Shown: positions 27,293 to 36,184, counted from the first letter of the stretch. The stretch: DNA of 64,000 nucleotides from Chloroflexota bacterium (GCA_009840355.1 VXNZ01000011.1:26220-90219), one strand, 5' to 3'. The notes: generated by a model not told the origin, from the sequence alone. Translations and numbers: made by a program.

Positions 27293-27985
27293 ATGATAGT
27301 ACGCAACGGACTTCTCGCAGCGAGCGCAGCGCTGATGCTCGTAACGCTCTACATGGTCTTCCTCTGGGTGCCGACCGAGGTGAATCTCGGCGTATCACAG
27401 CGCATCTTCTACTTCCATGTGCCGCTGGGATGGCTTGGCATGTTGTCCATTATCGTGGTCGCGGTGGCGAGCATCACGCATCTGGTAACCGGCAGGCAGT
27501 GGTGGGATGATCTCGCGTACACTACGGCGGAGATAGGCGTCATATTCGCGAGCCTCATCCTAGTAACGGGCGTCATCTGGGCGCGCGGCGACCTCGGCTG
27601 GTGGTGGACATGGGACGCCAAGCTGACCACGACGCTGGTGTTGTGGTTCATATACATCGGCTACCTGATGGTGCGCGCTTATGCCCCGAAAGGGTCGCAG
27701 TCTGCGCGGTTCTCATCGGTCATCGCACTCTTCGGCGCTATCGACGCGCCCATAATCTACTTCGCGACCGTGTGGTGGAGTTCAGCGCACCCGGAATTGA
27801 ATGTAGGTCCCGCCGCCGCTGAAAGGGATGCTATCGAGTCTGGCAAAATCTACCTGACGCTGCTGGTGTCGGTGCTTGCGTTCACGGTCTTGTACATACA
27901 CCTGCTGGTCGAACGATTCCATCTGCGCCGCTCCGAATCCGCGCTCGACGGCCTGCACCAAGCGTTCGCGTCACGCCTATCCTGA
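27293..27985 (+). CDS. ccmC: Heme exporter protein / cytochrome c biogenesis protein CcmC
   Basis: Delivers heme to CcmE at the outer face of the membrane in system I cytochrome c maturation. Six hydrophobic segments surround the tryptophan-rich WWD motif, seen as GWWWTWDAKLTTTLVLWF (about 100-117), and two periplasmic histidines occur as expected (FYFHVPLGWL and the SSAHPE loop). ATG 27293 gives 230 residues. A longer frame begins at 27239 within the repeat and is less likely. ccmD and ccmE follow. Confidence 0.93.
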   Translation: MIVRNGLLAASAALMLVTLYMVFLWVPTEVNLGVSQRIFYFHVPLGWLGMLSIIVVAVASITHLVTGRQWWDDLAYTTAEIGVIFASLILVTGVIWARGDLGWWWTWDAKLTTTLVLWFIYIGYLMVRAYAPKGSQSARFSSVIALFGAIDAPIIYFATVWWSSAHPELNVGPAAAERDAIESGKIYLTLLVSVLAFTVLYIHLLVERFHLRRSESALDGLHQAFASRLS

Positions 27986-28002
27986 ATATCCTTGTCCTAA
28001 AG

Positions 28003-28326
28003 ATGTTAATGCTCCGGAGAAATACCTTGCGAAGCGTCATCATAGCCGCAGCAGCCCTGATAATTCTGACCACAGCCGCGATACCCGGCGCTGCCGCGCT
28101 CGCCTACGACAGCGGCACGTCAGCCGACGCCATAACGCTCGACACAACGACGGACATACCGGCGCAGCAGCGGCGAGGCGAGGCGGAATTGCCGTGGCTG
28201 TTCGCCGTGTACGCAATCACTTGGGCGGCGTTCTTCGGGTATGTCTTCGTGATGTCTCGCCGTCAGCGCGAGATGCAGCGCGAAATCGAAACACTCAAGC
28301 GCGCCCTAGAAGCCAAGGAAGATTGA
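28003..28326 (+). CDS. CcmD-like heme-exporter accessory protein
   Basis: 107 residues: an N-terminal signal-like hydrophobic stretch, a Thr/Asp-rich loop, one clear transmembrane helix (PWLFAVYAITWAAFFGYVFV) and a basic coiled C-terminus (RRQREMQREIETLKRALE). The last two parts are the CcmD pattern, which couples CcmC to CcmE release. The long, signal-like N-terminus is not typical of CcmD. The position between ccmC and ccmE supports the call. Confidence 0.72.
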   Translation: MLMLRRNTLRSVIIAAAALIILTTAAIPGAAALAYDSGTSADAITLDTTTDIPAQQRRGEAELPWLFAVYAITWAAFFGYVFVMSRRQREMQREIETLKRALEAKED

Positions 28327-28386
28327 GGGTGCGTAGGGCGTACTGCAACGCGCCGGGTTTTGGCACTGTAAGACAAGCGGAACAAT

Positions 28387-28890
28387 ATGACAGAAGACAC
28401 CATACAACCTGAATTGGAACAAGCCGAAGGTGGATTGTTCGCGTCCAAGGGCAAGTTCATCGCCGCGGCGATAGTGCTGATAGGCGCGCTCGGCTACCTA
28501 GGCTTCATCGCGTTCCAGAGCGCGACGGTGTATTCCTACACGGTCAGCGAACTCGCGGAGATGGGGCCAACGCCCGACGGCAAGCTGGTGCGTGTGAGCG
28601 GTAGTCTCGTCGAGGATTCGTTTGTGCGCCAGGACGGCTCTACGATAGCGCATTTCCGGCTGACTGATACGGACGCGCAAGACGGCGCGCTAATCATCGC
28701 CGCGAACTACGAAGGCGTGCTGCCTGACCTCTTCTTCAACCCCCACTCCGAGATAATCCTCGAAGGGCAATACGGCACGGACGGCATCTTCCACAGCCAA
28801 AACGTGCTGGTAAAATGCCCTTCTAAGTACATCGAAGCCGGCGACGAGTCCACCGGCGACTACAGCGATTACGAAAAGCCGGCGGCGTAG
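28387..28890 (+). CDS. ccmE: Heme chaperone CcmE, Cys-type
   Basis: Periplasmic heme chaperone with one N-terminal membrane anchor (about 21-43) and an OB-fold beta domain (KLVRVSGSLVEDSFVR onward). The usual heme-binding site is His in an H-x3-Y motif; here it is VLVKCPSKYIEAG, so Cys occupies that position with the Tyr four residues later (C-x3-Y). This variant is known in some anaerobic bacteria and archaea and pairs with altered CcmC/CcmF. An acidic, Tyr-rich tail follows. No ccmA, B or F is in the window. Confidence 0.9.
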   Translation: MTEDTIQPELEQAEGGLFASKGKFIAAAIVLIGALGYLGFIAFQSATVYSYTVSELAEMGPTPDGKLVRVSGSLVEDSFVRQDGSTIAHFRLTDTDAQDGALIIAANYEGVLPDLFFNPHSEIILEGQYGTDGIFHSQNVLVKCPSKYIEAGDESTGDYSDYEKPAA

Positions 28891-28971
28891 GGACGCATTC
28901 TATTCACCGTCCCCTATTCCACTGCTAGACACCGACACTTGCCCGGATCAAAGCACTTTTGAGTTATCATC

Positions 28972-30708
28972 CTAGCCTTCCGTATTTCCGAGCGAGGGCG
29001 TAATCGCGCCGTCCACATACAGCAACTCAAGCGCTTGCATGGCGGCTTGCTCGGCTTGTGTCGCCATTTCCGGCGGGATGGAGGAGCAGAGGGATGCTAT
29101 GGCTTCGGATGCGGTGGCTTGTCCGTCTAGGCGGCTTAGCAATTGCGAGACTAGTGCGCTGCAGGGGATGCCTTCGGAATGCGCGTCCGTTACTAAGCCT
29201 ACTCCCCAGACGAATCTGTCGTCTTCTAGCACGGGCTGTCGTTGCAGGCGTGCGCCCGCCGCGAGTTGCAGTGGCACGTTTTGCGGCAAGCCTTGTGCGC
29301 GGCGGCGGCGTTCTGATTCGACTGCGGCGACACTGTTGCCGAACGCCGGTGGCAGCATTCCTTTAGACAATGCGACACGCTCGTAACCGCGCGATGGCTG
29401 CCCGGCGACGAGCTGGATGAACGACTGTCGCGGAGTCAATGCGGGGTCGTCGTCGAGCAGACGGCGCGCCTCCCAGAAGTACGAATCCGCCGTGCGGTTG
29501 CTGGAGTAGAACAGCCGCGCAAGCTCGCGAAAATGCCCGTACTCTCGGTAATACATCTGCTCGTACATCTGCGCGGCGGGGCTTGCAATCGTTGGGTCTT
29601 CGAGCGCGGACGCGACCACGACGGCGGCGAGCGCGGCGTATGTCAGCGCAAGATGCACGCCCGACGAAAACAGCGGGTCGATGAAGCAGCCCGCGTCTCC
29701 TACCAGTATGTACCCGCGACCGTGCAGCGATCGGCAGCGGTACGACCAGTCGCGTACGACCTCCGGCTCGGTCGCCAACTCTGCGGATTCCAGCATATTT
29801 GCGAGGTATGGCGCGGCGGCTATTTGCGATTGCAGAAAACGCACCGTGCCCTGCTCGCGGATGCCGCGCTGACCCACTTCCGCGTCCACGACCGCGCCGA
29901 CGCTCGCCCATCCGTCGCGCAAGGGGATGTGCCATAGCCAGCCGTCCGCCTGCGATTCGATGAGGATATTGCCCGCGTCCGGCGATGGCAGGCGCGCGCC
30001 GCCCTTGTAATAGCCGTACACCGCGAGATTGCGGAAGAAGTCGTCCCACTCGCGCAGCCCCAACTGTCTCGATAACACGCCGCTCTGCCCGCTCGCGTCA
30101 ACGACAAAGCGCGCTTGTAGCTCGACTTCCGTCGGAAATGCGCCCGCTTTTACGCCGTCTGTCGGCGATAGGTCGTCCGGCGATAATTCTCTTGCCGTCG
30201 CTCTATCCGCGGCTCTATCCATGGATGATGCGCCGGCGGATGCGCCGTGTGACGATGCGTTATCCATCGGGCGGCAGCGGACGGCGGCGGCGGCGCCGTC
30301 ATTGTCGAAGAGGACGCGCGCAACTTGCCAGCCTTCTCGCACATCGACGCCGGAGCGCCGTGCGTTGTTTAGCAATATGGCGTCGAATTCGGGACGCCAG
30401 ACCTGATACGCATGCGGATTGCTGGCGTGCGTCTCGCTGAAGCGCCAACTCCATGGCTCGCGTTCCGTGCCCCAGATCATCGTCGCGCCGGGCTTAACGG
30501 TGAAACGCGCTTTGCGAACTTCATCCATCACGCCGAGGCTTTCCAATATGGGGATGCTGCCGGGCAGCAGCGACTCACCAACATGCGCTCGGGGAAAGCG
30601 CTCGCGTTCCAGCAGCACGACCGGAAAGCCCATGCGCGCGAGCAGCGTGCTGACGCAAGCGCCCGCCGGTCCGCCGCCGATGACTATTACAGGATTGCCA
30701 GCCGACAT
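28972..30708 (-). CDS. Flavin-dependent halogenase-like oxidoreductase
   Basis: 578 residues with the FAD-binding GxGxxG motif (VIGGGPAGACVSTLLARMG), the halogenase-type GESLLPGSIPILESLG, the FxxKxG motif (FTVKPG, residues about 68-73) and the WxWxIP motif (GWLWHIPL), plus a C-terminal GDAGCFIDPLFSSGVHLAL. Together these are the hallmarks of the FADH2-dependent halogenase branch. Geranylgeranyl reductase-type flavoenzymes share the fold but usually lack WxWxIP. A polar insertion (about 150-195, Ser/Asp/Ala-rich) separates two halves. A helical C-terminal domain of about 90 residues is added. No flavin reductase or biosynthetic partner is adjacent. Confidence 0.83.
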   Translation of the reverse strand: MSAGNPVIVIGGGPAGACVSTLLARMGFPVVLLERERFPRAHVGESLLPGSIPILESLGVMDEVRKARFTVKPGATMIWGTEREPWSWRFSETHASNPHAYQVWRPEFDAILLNNARRSGVDVREGWQVARVLFDNDGAAAAVRCRPMDNASSHGASAGASSMDRAADRATARELSPDDLSPTDGVKAGAFPTEVELQARFVVDASGQSGVLSRQLGLREWDDFFRNLAVYGYYKGGARLPSPDAGNILIESQADGWLWHIPLRDGWASVGAVVDAEVGQRGIREQGTVRFLQSQIAAAPYLANMLESAELATEPEVVRDWSYRCRSLHGRGYILVGDAGCFIDPLFSSGVHLALTYAALAAVVVASALEDPTIASPAAQMYEQMYYREYGHFRELARLFYSSNRTADSYFWEARRLLDDDPALTPRQSFIQLVAGQPSRGYERVALSKGMLPPAFGNSVAAVESERRRRAQGLPQNVPLQLAAGARLQRQPVLEDDRFVWGVGLVTDAHSEGIPCSALVSQLLSRLDGQATASEAIASLCSSIPPEMATQAEQAAMQALELLYVDGAITPSLGNTEG

Positions 30709-30776
30709 TCAGCCGCCTCACTTATTCCAAACGATTTCGCAAATGGCTTGCATTCTTCGATTTCTCGGGCGATGAA

Positions 30777-30821
30777 AGAGGGCTTGGCAATGTCGTTATA
30801 CATACGCTCGCCAAGCCCTCT
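30777..30821. terminator. Long stem-loop between CDGSH and halogenase genes
   Basis: AGAGGGCTTGGC (30777-30788) pairs perfectly with GCCAAGCCCTCT (30810-30821), 12 bp with a 21-base loop. On the minus strand the second arm is followed by TTTC, so it may end the CDGSH transcript before the halogenase gene. Confidence 0.5.
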
Positions 30822-30849
30822 CGCAATACCAAAGGCATAACTCCGCGGG

Positions 30850-31044
30850 CTATGCCTCGAAACCTACCTTCCGGTGCTGGCCGTCGCAGAAGGGCTTGTT
30901 CGCGGACTCGCCGCAGCGGCACAAGAAAACCATGTCGCTGTCGCCGTCAATCGCGACCTCGTTGCCGTCCGCGTCCACAATCTTGATGCCGCCCTGCACC
31001 ATGTAGGGACCATTCTTCCGCGTAGTAACCGTCGTGTCTGCCAT
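30850..31044 (-). CDS. CDGSH iron-sulfur domain protein
   Basis: A 64-residue protein with the [2Fe-2S] motif C-x-C-x2-S-x3-P-x-C-D-G-x-H, seen as CRCGESANKPFCDGQH (about residues 43-58). The three Cys and one His ligate the cluster; a Gln stands where Ser, Ala or Thr is usual before the His. Such small proteins transfer electrons or clusters in the cytosol. The N-terminus KNGPYMVQGGIKIVDADG is also typical. Confidence 0.9.
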   Translation of the reverse strand: MADTTVTTRKNGPYMVQGGIKIVDADGNEVAIDGDSDMVFLCRCGESANKPFCDGQHRKVGFEA

Positions 31045-31093
31045 TGTACCCTCCTTGTACCTTTCTCGTTTGCACTACATGCCAATAACCGAA

Positions 31094-31117
31094 CCTTCCA
31101 TTTCCCAAATTGGAAGG
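31094..31117. repeat. Inverted repeat upstream of the CDGSH gene
   Basis: CCTTCC with flanking ATTT pairs with AAAT and GGAAGG across a short loop; T-rich bases follow on the plus strand. It lies in the 230-base gap between the CDGSH gene and the ETF fusion gene on the minus strand. It may be a terminator or regulator. Confidence 0.33.
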
Positions 31118-31277
31118 CTTTTCCCCAATAGCCGGATGATGCTCCGGCAGGGGTTTCCGGGGGCTGCGTAGGATTTCGGTTGCCCCCCTTTCTAGGCTTT
31201 TCCCACGGGGGAAGGGACATCTGCGTACCCGGCGGGGCGGCGACTTCGCCTATCCGTGTCTTATCTCATGTCTTACA

Positions 31278-33167
31278 TTAGGCGCCGCGAGTTTTCAGTG
31301 CTTTGATTAGCGCGGGGACTACTTCGGTGTAATCGCCTACTATGCCGAAGTCTGCAGCGCGGAAGATTGGGGCGCGCGCGGTGTTGTTGATGGCTACTAC
31401 CGTGCCTGCCTTGCCTATGCCGACGGTGTGATTGAACACGCCGCTCAGCGCCACGGCGAAATATAGGCTCGGCGATACGGATTTGCCGGACAGCCCTATC
31501 TGGTACTGGCGCGGCAGCCAACCTAGCTCGGTAACATCGCGGGTCGCTCCCAATGGCGCGTCCAGCGCGTCCGCGAGTTCTCGCAGCAGCGGCAGGTTTT
31601 CGGGACCGCCTATGCCCTTGCCCACACTGACTATCGTATGCGCGTTGTCAAGTTCCGCGCCTTCCGCCGATTCGTCCACGACGCGCTCGATGATATGCAC
31701 TCGCGCATCGCCCAAGCCGTCAATCGATAGTCGCTCTACCACCGCATCGACGCTGCTGTCCGGCACGACGGGCGTCAGCAAGCCGGGCCGCACGGTCGCC
31801 ATATACGGCGTTGTGTTCGATAATATCGGCGCGACGATGTTGCCGCCGAATGCGGGCTTGAGCTGCACTAGCCGCCCTTCATCGTCCACTTCCAGCCCGA
31901 TGCAGTCGCCGGTCAGCCCCAGCGACAGCCTGCCCGCCAGCCGCGCCGCGAGTTCTCTGCCCATCACGGTCGAGCCGAGTAGTACGGCATAAGGACGATG
32001 CGTGACTATCGCGTCCGCGAGAACGGCTGTGTACTGCGAAACTTCGTAATCCGCAAGCCGTGCATCCTGCGCAAGCAGCACGCGGTCCGCGCCATAAGCC
32101 GCCAGCGTGTTCGCGTGGCGCGTGGAGTCGTCCGCAGCATCACCGCCGTCAGCGGGGTTATCGCCAAGCAGCACCGCTTCGACACTGGTGTTCAGCGCAT
32201 CCGCGAGTTCGCAAGATCGCCCGAGCAGTTCAAGCGTAATCGGACGCAATTCGCTGCCCAGCATCTCAGCGAGCACCCAGATAGCGCCGACATCGCCGCG
32301 TTCTCGGCGTGCGCCGCGTGGAATCGCTGCGCCTGGCTTATCGCTTGCGTTGGTAGTGGCAGCAGCATCGCCGCCGAGTGCGCCCCGTGCATCGAGATAT
32401 GCCATCAGTTCGCTTACGGCTTCGTCGGCGGGCTTGTCGCGCACGACTATGCCTTCGCGCTCCGGTTCAATGGAGTAGATTTCACTGACGGATGTGGGCG
32501 ATCCGTCTGCGCCGAACACGCTCGCGTCGTCGCTCAGGTCGGCGGCGGTCAGCGTGGCGACAGGCTTTTCTTGCGCCGCCTGACGCTCTGCGCGGCGCGG
32601 GTATATCTCCGGCGCGACATCCTCCGTGACGGTGATGAGCGCGGGCAAGGCACAGCGCACGACATCGTAGCCCTCGTCCGTGATGCGCTCCGCTTCGAGC
32701 GCGATACTATCACCGTCAGCGTTCAGGTCAAGACGGCGCACACCGCTGACTTGCGGCAGATCGAGCATATCGGCGATTTCCGCGCCTACCTGACCCGTTT
32801 CGGCGTCCAGGCTGTTGCGCCCGCAGATAATCAGGTCGTAGTCGTCTTGCGCCAAGGCGAGCGCGAGCGCGCGAGCGGTCGCCAGCGTGTCGCTGCCTGC
32901 GAATGCGCGGTCGTTCAGATGCACAGCGCTGTCCGCGCCCATCGCCAGGCACTGCACCAGCGCGTCACGAGCCTGCGGCGGTCCCATCGTGAAGACGACT
33001 ACTTCGGCATCGTGCTGCCGCTTCAGGTTTGCCGCGAGCGACATACCTAGCACATCGAACGGGTTGACCTCACTCGGCACGCCATCGCGCACCACGCGCC
33101 GCGATTCGTTGTCGAACTTCAGCAGCGATACGACGGGCACCTGTTTTATGCAGACGGCTATTTTCAT
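31278..33167 (-). CDS. Electron transfer flavoprotein, fused beta-alpha subunits
   Basis: One 629-residue protein contains both ETF subunits. Residues about 1-260 are EtfB (MKIAVCIKQVPVV, then the ICGRNSLDAETGQVGAEIAD nucleotide region). A low-complexity linker follows, and residues about 300-629 are EtfA with the FAD-binding run GLSGKSVSPSLYFAVALSG and AINNTARAPIFRAADFGIVG. ETF carries electrons from acyl-CoA dehydrogenases to the quinone pool. In most bacteria the subunits are separate adjacent genes, so the fusion is notable. The linker is Ala/Gly-rich and poorly conserved. Confidence 0.93.
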   Translation of the reverse strand: MKIAVCIKQVPVVSLLKFDNESRRVVRDGVPSEVNPFDVLGMSLAANLKRQHDAEVVVFTMGPPQARDALVQCLAMGADSAVHLNDRAFAGSDTLATARALALALAQDDYDLIICGRNSLDAETGQVGAEIADMLDLPQVSGVRRLDLNADGDSIALEAERITDEGYDVVRCALPALITVTEDVAPEIYPRRAERQAAQEKPVATLTAADLSDDASVFGADGSPTSVSEIYSIEPEREGIVVRDKPADEAVSELMAYLDARGALGGDAAATTNASDKPGAAIPRGARRERGDVGAIWVLAEMLGSELRPITLELLGRSCELADALNTSVEAVLLGDNPADGGDAADDSTRHANTLAAYGADRVLLAQDARLADYEVSQYTAVLADAIVTHRPYAVLLGSTVMGRELAARLAGRLSLGLTGDCIGLEVDDEGRLVQLKPAFGGNIVAPILSNTTPYMATVRPGLLTPVVPDSSVDAVVERLSIDGLGDARVHIIERVVDESAEGAELDNAHTIVSVGKGIGGPENLPLLRELADALDAPLGATRDVTELGWLPRQYQIGLSGKSVSPSLYFAVALSGVFNHTVGIGKAGTVVAINNTARAPIFRAADFGIVGDYTEVVPALIKALKTRGA

Positions 33168-33452
33168 GGTGACGGGCTTTCGGGCTGAGGATACTGTGCG
33201 AGGTTTCGGGGATGCTTATCGATTAGTCTCTTCCCTATGCAGCGGGCTGACAAGAGTATGCATTGGATTTTGTACCCGATATGGCTATGGCGTTATCCGT
33301 AGGCACGCCCGGCCGGGTGCCCCTACCGTCGTTGCGCCTCGACCGTCAATCCCAAAGTTAACATACCACAATATGCCATGCGGAGGGCAGCCATGTAGAA
33401 GGGGAAGGGACAATTGGACTTGCGGCTCAAATGCGCCTGTCAACAGTGTCTA

Positions 33453-33749
33453 TCAGTCGCGTATGTTTCGTCGGACGCGGTCAGTGAAGCCGGCGGGGGC
33501 GGTTTGGACGGGCACTTGGTGCAGCACGGCAATGGTCTCACGCATGGTGCGGAAGAACGCCTCGCACAGCGGGCAGCCGCTTATGTGCAGGCGAATCCGT
33601 TGCTCCAACTCGGCGTCCGTCATCTCGCCGTCAATGTATTCCGACGAGTACGCGCGCGCCTCTGCGCAGGCCGGCGGCATCGCGCCGCGTCCAAACAGGC
33701 GCATTATCGGATGAAGTATGCGGCTTTGCACAGACATCATCATTTCCAA
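33453..33749 (-). CDS. Zinc anti-sigma factor
   Basis: 98 residues with the ZAS signature H-x3-C-x2-C (HISGCPLCEAFF), which binds zinc together with an upstream ligand, flanked by the helix DGEMTDAELEQRIRLHISG. No transmembrane helix, so it is soluble and may be redox- or metal-sensing like RsrA. It is encoded divergently from the ECF sigma factor at 34019, though such partners are usually in one operon. Confidence 0.75.
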   Translation of the reverse strand: MEMMMSVQSRILHPIMRLFGRGAMPPACAEARAYSSEYIDGEMTDAELEQRIRLHISGCPLCEAFFRTMRETIAVLHQVPVQTAPAGFTDRVRRNIRD

Positions 33750-33796
33750 GTTCCAGCGCGAGATTTATTCTTTGAGACTATCCAAAAATTATGCGA

Positions 33797-33905
33797 TGAA
33801 ACACCATATCACAGATCCTTGCTCTCCGACGGGCAAAGGGCGAGATTGGTGAGATTGGATTGCAGTATATCAGCAAGCTGATACCAAGCCTATAGTAGTG
33901 TTTCA
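33797..33905. promoter_or_regulatory. Opposed TGAAACAC pair in the sigma/anti-sigma gap
   Basis: TGAAACAC at 33797-33804 on the plus strand faces its exact complement, GTGTTTCA at 33898-33905. TGAAAC is the -35 consensus of several ECF sigma groups. Each copy points toward one of the two divergent genes, consistent with autoregulation. No good -10 matches were found, so the call is tentative. Confidence 0.3.
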
Positions 33906-34018
33906 CTTATACGATGCTCTGAATTACAATTGGATGCAAGCAATTTTACGAGTGAGATTCGGCAAATGGCAACTCGGTCTATTCTGTATATCTTGTTTAC
34001 ATCGCCTCGCTGAAGAAT

Positions 34019-34558
34019 ATGGACGACTCCGCAAGCCCCGAGCAGCCCATGCAGTTCGACGACATCATCGAGATGTACTCGGACTTCGTTTACAATGTCG
34101 CGTATCGTATGATGGGCAATCCGCACGACGCCGAAGAAGTGTCGCAGGAAGCGTTCTTGTCGGCGTTTCGCGCGTTCGACCGATTTCGCGGCGAATCTCG
34201 CGTTACGACATGGCTGTACCGCATCACCGTGAACGCCGCGCTAATGCGCCTTCGCCGCGAAAAGCGCGCGCGCAGCCTGCGATGGGTCGGCATCGAAAAC
34301 CTCGATGTGCCGAGCTGGGACGAATCGCCGGAGCCGTCCGCGATGATTTCCGAGCTGGGCGAGAAGATTCAGGAAGGCATAGCGATGTTGCAGCCCGACC
34401 TCCGCGCCGCGGTAGTGCTGCGTGATGTCGTAGGCCTGTCCAGCGCAGAATCGGCGGAAGCGCTTGAGATTACATTATCGGCGCTCAAATCGCGGCTGCA
34501 CCGCGCGCGCGTGCTGCTGCGCCAGCACTTGGCGGAATATGCACCGGGGCATAGATAG
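34019..34558 (+). CDS. ECF-type RNA polymerase sigma factor
   Basis: 179 residues with sigma region 2 (EMYSDFVYNVAYRMMGNPHD then AEEVSQEAFLSAFRAFDRFR and the RVTTWLYRITVNAALMRLR run) and region 4 (VVLRDVVGLSSAESAEALEI then ALKSRLHRARVLLRQHL). No region 3, as expected for the extracytoplasmic-function group. ATG 34019 matches the N-terminal start of the family. It directs RNA polymerase to a small stress or envelope regulon and is controlled by the anti-sigma protein next door, which is divergent. Confidence 0.92.
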   Translation: MDDSASPEQPMQFDDIIEMYSDFVYNVAYRMMGNPHDAEEVSQEAFLSAFRAFDRFRGESRVTTWLYRITVNAALMRLRREKRARSLRWVGIENLDVPSWDESPEPSAMISELGEKIQEGIAMLQPDLRAAVVLRDVVGLSSAESAEALEITLSALKSRLHRARVLLRQHLAEYAPGHR

Positions 34559-34587
34559 GGGCAGGTTCGTAGGCAGGGTCTTTCGGT

Positions 34588-34685
34588 TGTCACCCTGAAC
34601 GAAGTGAAGGGTCTAAAAGCGCCGTGTGGAAACAAGCCTGTCCGTAGTCAACGCGTTTAGATTTCTCGCTTCGCTCGAAATGACA
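34588..34685. repeat. Palindromic TGTCA...TGACA intergenic repeat, copy 2
   Basis: Begins TGTCACCCTGAACGAAGTGA and ends TTCTCGCTTCGCTCGAAATG then ACA. Its two arms are imperfect inverted repeats (about two-thirds of positions pair), both bounded by TCTAAA/TTTAGA. Same family as 27097-27204. It has no ORF and lies between the sigma gene and the ATP-grasp gene. Confidence 0.6.
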
Positions 34686-34801
34686 TGAATAATCGAAAAG
34701 CCCTGAATATGCCGTCGTGTTGTTCTCGCAATACGATACATACGTGTAACATGTCTGCTGTATCATGAGCGCCGATGATTAGTTGGCGAATGGAGGCTGG
34801 T

Positions 34802-36184
34802 ATGATGGCGCAGTTGCCGCAGAATAGCGAAACGACGGTTAGCGAGTATCGCAGCGATGCGGGCGATGTTCGCGCCGTATATTCGGATGTCTTGGCGGCG
34901 CTTGACGGGCTGGGCGATGACAGCATGCGCGAACGCTGGCGGCAGGCTAACCGCGAGGTCAAGCTGGACGCCTTTTCGTTTGCGCTTGACCCTAAAGAGT
35001 TCAGGCCCGTGCCCACGGACTGGATCCCGCGCATCATCGAGATGGACGAATGGCGCAATATCAAGGCGGGCGTGGAGCAGAGATTGCGCGCGCTGAATGC
35101 CTTCCTGCTGGATGTGTACGCCGGCGCGCAGACGGTCGTGCCCGACGATGTTGTGTACTCCTGCCAGTACTTTTACCCTGAGCTGCAAGGCTTCCTGCCA
35201 GCGAAGGATGTATTCGTGCACATCTACGGCATCGACTTGGTGCAGCAGCGCGACGGCAAGTATGTCGTGCTGGAAGACAACCTGCGCATACCGTCCGGCA
35301 TCACATATCAGCTCAAGACGATGGAAATCGCGCGACAGATTTTCCCGGAGCTTTGCGAAGCCTATGACATCGTTCCATACGACATACGCGACACATACCT
35401 AGACATGTTCGCATCATTGTGCGACAATCCCAATTCAACCTGCGCGCTGCTGACCGACAGCAAGTTCGGCTCGGCGTTCTTCGAGCATCGATACCTATCC
35501 GAACTGCTGGACATTCCGCTTGTAGAAGGTAGTGACCTGTACATCGGCTATGATGGCGATGTGTGTATGAAGACGCTGGACGGCGATGCGCGCGTGGACC
35601 TGATTTACCGCCGCGTGGAAGACTTGGAGATATTCGTGCCGCACCTTACGGACGCCTACCTGAACGGCAAGGTCGTGCTGGTGAACGGCATGGGAACAAG
35701 CGTCGCGGACGACAAGCTGGTGTTCCTGTGGGTGCCGGAGATGATACGCCACTACCTTGACGAAGAGCCGATATTGGAGCAAGCGGTGAGCTACGACCTC
35801 GACGATGCGGCGAGCCGCGCCTATGTGCTGGAAAACATGGACAAGATGGTGCTGAAGACGCGGCAAGGCTACGGCGGGCTGGGCGTGTACATAATGCCGG
35901 ACCTCGCGGGCAACTATCGCACGCAGCTGACGAGACAGATTATCGAGAACCCGCGCGCGATGATAGCGCAGGAGACCATCGATTTCACGCGGCACGTGAT
36001 ATTCGACGAAGAGACGGGCGAGTACGAAGACCGCTACATCGACCTGCGCGTGTATGCGGTGCAGAATGGGCGCGGCGAGGCGACTGCGTTCCCTGGCGGG
36101 CTGACGAGGGTATCGCAAGCGGGCAACCGCGTCACGAACAACTCATCGGGTGGTCTATGCAAGCCGACTTGGGTGGTGCGGTAA
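34802..36184 (+). CDS. Circularly permuted ATP-grasp protein
   Basis: About 460 residues of the circularly permuted ATP-grasp class (DUF404/DUF407 type), seen in QGFLPAKDVFVHIYGIDLVQ, VVLEDNLRIPSGITYQLKTM and VLKTRQGYGGLGVYIMPDLA. The fold ligates carboxylates to amines with ATP. ATG 34802 or 34805 has GGAGG 5-8 nt upstream. Its stop overlaps the start of the transglutaminase gene, and an alpha-E gene follows. This set (ATP-grasp, transglutaminase, alpha-E) recurs in many bacteria and is thought to make or modify a peptide; the product is not known. Confidence 0.92.
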   Translation: MMAQLPQNSETTVSEYRSDAGDVRAVYSDVLAALDGLGDDSMRERWRQANREVKLDAFSFALDPKEFRPVPTDWIPRIIEMDEWRNIKAGVEQRLRALNAFLLDVYAGAQTVVPDDVVYSCQYFYPELQGFLPAKDVFVHIYGIDLVQQRDGKYVVLEDNLRIPSGITYQLKTMEIARQIFPELCEAYDIVPYDIRDTYLDMFASLCDNPNSTCALLTDSKFGSAFFEHRYLSELLDIPLVEGSDLYIGYDGDVCMKTLDGDARVDLIYRRVEDLEIFVPHLTDAYLNGKVVLVNGMGTSVADDKLVFLWVPEMIRHYLDEEPILEQAVSYDLDDAASRAYVLENMDKMVLKTRQGYGGLGVYIMPDLAGNYRTQLTRQIIENPRAMIAQETIDFTRHVIFDEETGEYEDRYIDLRVYAVQNGRGEATAFPGGLTRVSQAGNRVTNNSSGGLCKPTWVVR

